A DNA stretch of 20,244 nt from positions 33,436 through 53,679 of the forward strand of contig VHZZ01001374.1 of NCBI GenBank assembly GCA_009801015.1. The letters run 5' to 3'. The stretch comes from Silene noctiflora. Taxonomy: Eukaryota; Streptophyta; Magnoliopsida; Caryophyllales; Caryophyllaceae. Below the pieces are notes generated by a model, which had not been told where the DNA came from, searched no databases, and saw nothing but the letters and a program-made list of their open reading frames with translations. A program made the position numbers and the translations under genes. Shown here piece by piece: positions 19,093 to 20,244 of this stretch. Positions within the stretch are counted from its first letter, which is position 1. Each line of letters begins with the position of its first letter.

Positions 19093-19116
19093 AGAGAGGA
19101 ATCCAGAAAGGTTGTT

Positions 19117-19123
19117 CTTTATA
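19117..19123 (-). promoter_or_regulatory. Candidate TATA box of FATB
   Basis: The minus strand reads CTCTATAAAGAACAACC. The TATAAAG core lies about 30 bases upstream of a CT-rich leader-like sequence, so transcription would start near 19085-19092. Confidence 0.55.
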
Positions 19124-19476
19124 GAGTTCCACCTGGATTGTGTCACCTTCCTCCTGCCTCCTTTTTCTTTCAAGGTTCCTCTTTCCAACTTGACCATCTT
19201 GTAGGTCCTTTGTTAATTAGATCGGCTACGGGTCAGATCAGGTCGAGTTCGATTAATTGAAGGGATGGGGTTTGGAGGTCAATGAGAGGTGTGTGTATGG
19301 GTGTGTTACAATCGAATCTTATAAACCTTTGTGGATAAGCGTGGTATACATTTGTTTATCCTAAAATAAATAGGTAAATAAATGACCGAAAAGGAGTATT
19401 TGGCTTGGATTCTATGGAAATTTGATGTGTTTGAGTTGATATTATATTAGTAGTAAGCTACTTACAGAATCATGAA

Positions 19477-19544
19477 TTATATTATTAATAATATAATTAT
19501 TTTAATATGGACATATTATATTATTAATAATATTTTGTATTACG
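19477..19544. repeat. Two related AT-only palindromes
   Basis: Positions 19477-19500 are a perfect 24-bp palindrome (two 12-bp arms, AATTATATTATT and its complement). About 19520-19536 repeats its 16-bp core ATATTATTAATAATAT. The second copy lies just before a TTACGGAGTA motif, so the pair may be part of a decayed MITE. Confidence 0.7.
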
Positions 19545-19684
19545 GAGTATTTTCTAATTCTTATGCCGTAAGCCCGTAATAGGCATACTCACATGCACGC
19601 ACCATGTAATGAGGCTTTGACAACTGCTCGACAATTGTACTTAAAATATTGACATAAGATAGCTTCGTCAATAAAGATGTCAAT

Positions 19685-19740
19685 TAGTTTAGTTGATAAA
19701 GTTATCTAGGTGATATTCATGAGTCAGGTTCAAACCTCGC
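19685..19740 (+). repeat. tRNA-derived SINE-like head (A and B boxes)
   Basis: TAGTTTAGTTGATA (19685-19698) resembles a Pol III A box. GGTTCAAACCT (19727-19737) fits the B-box consensus GGTTCRANNCC, at tRNA-like spacing. No cloverleaf can be folded from the surroundings, so this is not a tRNA gene. Body, tail and target duplications were not identified. Confidence 0.4.
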
Positions 19741-20114
19741 CAGCATCAACATCGAACTAAATTGGAAATACTTAATCGAACAGAATTGGAGTCATAGTTC
19801 ATAATTCAGTGAGCTACAAACTGTCTAGTTTAACTAATTGTTGTAAATTATACTCGTAGAGTTTTAACACATGTTAGGATTACATGTGCAATGTCTATTT
19901 GTCCATAAATCATGGCCAAATATGCATCATGTGATGGGACATATTACCAATTTAGCCGTTGATTGTGTCTCTCATTTTGAGGGTTAATCTGTAGAAGATT
20001 CGACCATGACCATGATTTTGGATGGTATAATTGTTTAGAACTGATGTTTATAACACGAGTTTTAACATGTATAACTTTTTTTTTTCTAAATAATAAGAGC
20101 AATTTTAATATCGA

Positions 20115-20163
20115 CGAGATTTGAACTAAGATTACGAGCGACAATTCTTTTAACTTGACCAAT
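20115..20163 (-). repeat. Second, minus-strand tRNA-derived SINE-like head
   Basis: Read on the minus strand, ATTGGTCAAGTTAAAAG (A-box-like) is followed by TAGTTCAAATCTCG (B-box-like) about 15 bases on. It lies near the window end, where the possible body runs toward lower coordinates. Confidence 0.35.
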
Positions 20164-20244
20164 TATAAAAGGTAAAATTGTCCTTTGTATGAGAAAACTA
20201 AGACATATATATGGACCGATGAAACTGGTCAAGTAAAATGATGG

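Larger units (their letters stand above)
19130..20244. other. Upstream region of FATB
   Basis: No gene is supported; the reading frames here lack any domain-like sequence. It contains AT-rich palindromes at 19477-19544, a TACGGAGTA motif near 19542 and two tRNA-promoter-like fragments (about 19685-19740 and 20115-20163). Confidence 0.55.

Noticed and set aside
19685..19740. A functional tRNA gene
   Set aside because: A and B boxes can be matched, but I cannot pair an acceptor stem or anticodon arm around them; a SINE head is the better reading.
1..20244. An integrated virus or retrotransposon with coding capacity
   Set aside because: No reverse transcriptase, integrase, protease or movement-protein-like reading was found on either strand, and no long terminal repeats.

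Overview
This window is nuclear DNA from a flowering plant. It carries three intron-rich protein genes, AT-rich introns with GT...AG borders, and many small non-autonomous DNA transposons. The three proteins resemble eudicot orthologues. The abundant Stowaway ends (CTCCCTCCG) and solo TACGGAGTA motifs resemble what I know from Caryophyllales such as the beet, spinach and Amaranthaceae group. That taxonomic guess is weak.

Layout: (1) About 1-6950, + strand: the 3' three quarters of a LEUNIG_HOMOLOG-type Groucho/Tup1-like co-repressor. The 12 coding exons seen encode 612 residues, including the whole C-terminal WD40 propeller; the N-terminal LUFS part lies upstream of the window. Its last intron has a GC donor and holds a nested pair of transposons: a hAT-like element with an 8-bp target duplication, carrying a Tourist/Harbinger-like MITE with a TAA duplication. 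(2) About 6950-8250: intergenic, with a perfect 32-bp tandem duplication and a GGGTCGGGT-rich, hAT-like relic just upstream of the next gene. (3) 8254-12050, + strand: a complete 5-exon, 287-residue TMEM19/DUF92 membrane protein (the Arabidopsis homologue is called protein PGR). Intron 3 holds two Stowaway-type MITEs and intron 4 a possible hAT relic. (4) 12051-15096: intergenic between convergent genes, with a hAT-like element at 13914-14438 and a 28-bp tandem duplication. (5) 15097-18176, - strand: a complete 6-coding-exon, 421-residue plastid acyl-ACP thioesterase of the FATB class. It probably has a 5'-UTR intron, and a TATA box near 19120. (6) 19130-20244: its upstream region, with AT-rich palindromes and two tRNA-promoter-like (SINE-like) fragments.

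The genes are functionally unrelated (floral and cell-wall transcriptional repression, a membrane protein, plastid fatty-acid release), which is normal for a plant chromosome. I found no new multi-gene system. The most interesting content is the datable nested transposon in a GC-AG intron, three close tandem splice acceptors in one gene, and a set of related hAT-like miniature elements.
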